From Torreya grandis (taxonomy: Eukaryota > Streptophyta > Pinopsida > Cupressales > Taxaceae): a stretch of DNA of 64,000 nt. Shown one piece after another: positions 62,717 to 64,000 of this stretch (positions are counted from its first letter, which is position 1; every line of letters starts with the position of its first letter). The translations under genes and the position numbers were made by a program. The notes below the pieces were generated by a model. The model was not told the origin of the DNA, made no database searches, and worked only from the letters and a program-made list of their open reading frames with translations. Location: contig JARHVA010000640.1 in assembly GCA_037957365.1 (NCBI GenBank), forward strand, positions 677,001 to 741,000. The letters run 5' to 3'.

Positions 62717-64000
62717 TACTTTTACGTAATCTAAAACTATGTTTATTTTGACACAATTTTATGATTGCATATGAGTATTTTTTTGTAAGTTATATGCAAG
62801 TCTATTAATTATTGTGTTATTTTTAATAATCTTGCAAAGATTTACTGATGCAAGTGCATCTAGTACACAAACACTATTTTTAGTTGTTGAAGACTCATAA
62901 GATATTTATGGGTCATAGATGATCCATTTTGGGATATATGTGTGTATGAAGGATCCAATATGGTCTATTTTTTTATCTTAGAGGCATCATGAGTAATAAG
63001 GAGTGAGTTTTATATGTACTTGGAGTTTTCCCTCCAAAAGTGAAAGTTTAAAAATTCAAATCATAGACCTAAGCATAGAAGGACCATGGGCATAGTATTA
63101 AGTGATTAGGTGAGAGAATGTTTGTAAAAGGGTACTATGGGTCATAAGAGTCTAATATAATGTCAAAGAGATAGGTAACTTGTGAGGTAGTCTAAGAATG
63201 TGATATGTAGTAACTAAGTGTAAATGTCATGTCATGAGAAAAGGTGGTGGAAGAGTCTTGATGGTAACTACCAAATCCAACATGAGGTTGGGAGTATAAT
63301 AGGAGTTATATCATGAGAGGAGAGTAGGAGGATGAGAGAGAGAAATTTTACGGTGAGAGGAAAATAAACCAAGAAAGGAGAATAAATACTCTTCAAGAAG
63401 ATGATAAAGTCCATGAATGGATTGAATATGTAATGGTTGATTATTCATATTAATAAATAAGAGATTATTGTGTGTGATTAAAATAATTTTAAAGTATATG
63501 TATTTTCATTGTTCATATGTTGTTTTATAAAATACCTTGAGGCTATATACAGACCTTATTGTGTGTGGTTGCAGGTCTGAGTAAGAGACTATAGGTTACA
63601 ATAAAAAAAGAGAAGGGTTTGATGGATCTGATGACTATTGGTGTAATAAATAAAATTGTTTTAAAGGTATATCCAAAGCATACTAAGTTTTATATTTCCA
63701 ATTAATGCATTTCAAAAGGAAAGGACCTAAATAAAAACTTTTGGGAATGAAAACCCTATTGTAGACTGTGATAGTACAGGGATGTGGTGTGATGATGTTT
63801 TTTGAATTATTTATTATGAGAAAGATTGTGGTTGTAATTGAAATGGAATACCTATAATTGTTTTTAAATATTTAAAGTTAAATAGCCAGGATTGAATTTG
63901 AAAAAATTGGTAAATGTATAATATACAACCAACTTTAAGGTAAAATCATGTTTACTCAAAATAACCCATGTTTTTGTTTAATCAAAATGTAATGGAGTAC
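62717..64000. other. No gene recognised to the window end
   Basis: AT-rich sequence. A short perfect inverted repeat, GATGCA-AG-TGCATC, lies at 62847-62860. A purine-rich GAGA stretch runs at about 63315-63385. Nothing repeats elsewhere in the window, so a further element that continues past 64000 cannot be excluded. Confidence 0.4.

Noticed and set aside
54771..62740. Possible LINE target duplication: GTAATCCTAAATCAAT (54771) and GTAATCTAAAACTAT (62726)
   Set aside because: The match is imperfect, there is no poly(A) or simple tail before the right copy, and it would leave almost no 5' untranslated region. It is kept only as a lead.

Overview
This window reads as a transposon-dominated stretch of a plant nuclear chromosome, most probably a gymnosperm (conifer-like). 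The evidence is strong AT-richness, degenerate CCCTAAA plant-telomere-type repeats, plant-type Ty1/copia and Ty3/gypsy elements, a plant L1-type LINE whose ORF2 ends in RNase H, and old elements nested inside each other. A gene-like sequence at 60.98-62.42 kb resembles, from memory only, an uncharacterised conifer protein family. I see no intact gene, no rRNA or tRNA gene and no CRISPR array. Nearly every reading frame carries stops or frameshifts.

Layout. 1-1150: degenerate telomere-like repeats and a hairpin. 1206-3927: a small LTR element (LTRs of about 370 bp) with no recognisable coding. 4190-4865: the 5' part of a decayed host-like or transposase-like gene on the + strand. 4866-35322: one 30.5 kb nested Ty3/gypsy element on the - strand, Tat-like by domain order. 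Its 1.1 kb LTRs lie at 4866-6009 and 34177-35322. Its gag is split by a second, gag-protease-only element (16857-30428) with LTRs of about 5 kb, and its pol is split by a solo LTR (10772-11894). 35323-37952: the rest of the + strand gene, with two visible introns. 37953-38465 and 47298-49130: a tandem array of about 555 bp units, split by a Ty1/copia element on the - strand (38466-47297). 51375-53542: a decayed multi-exon gene on the - strand, seen from exon reading frames and splice sites. 54826-60800: a + strand LINE (ORF1 and ORF2). 60982-62421: a gene-like pseudogene directly downstream, followed by four hairpins with 9-nt loops. From 62717 to the end I see no gene.

How the parts relate. 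The order of events can be read from the nesting. The + strand gene was hit by the Tat-like element. That element was later hit in gag by the long-LTR element and in pol by a copia-type element that collapsed to a solo LTR. A related copia element landed in the 555 bp array. The autonomous-type Tat element and the pol-less element share a similar primer-binding site and leader start, which suggests that the smaller one relied on machinery from a related full element. Many stops sit where TGG, CAA, CAG or CGA codons are expected, the pattern left by deamination of methylated cytosine in silenced repeats.
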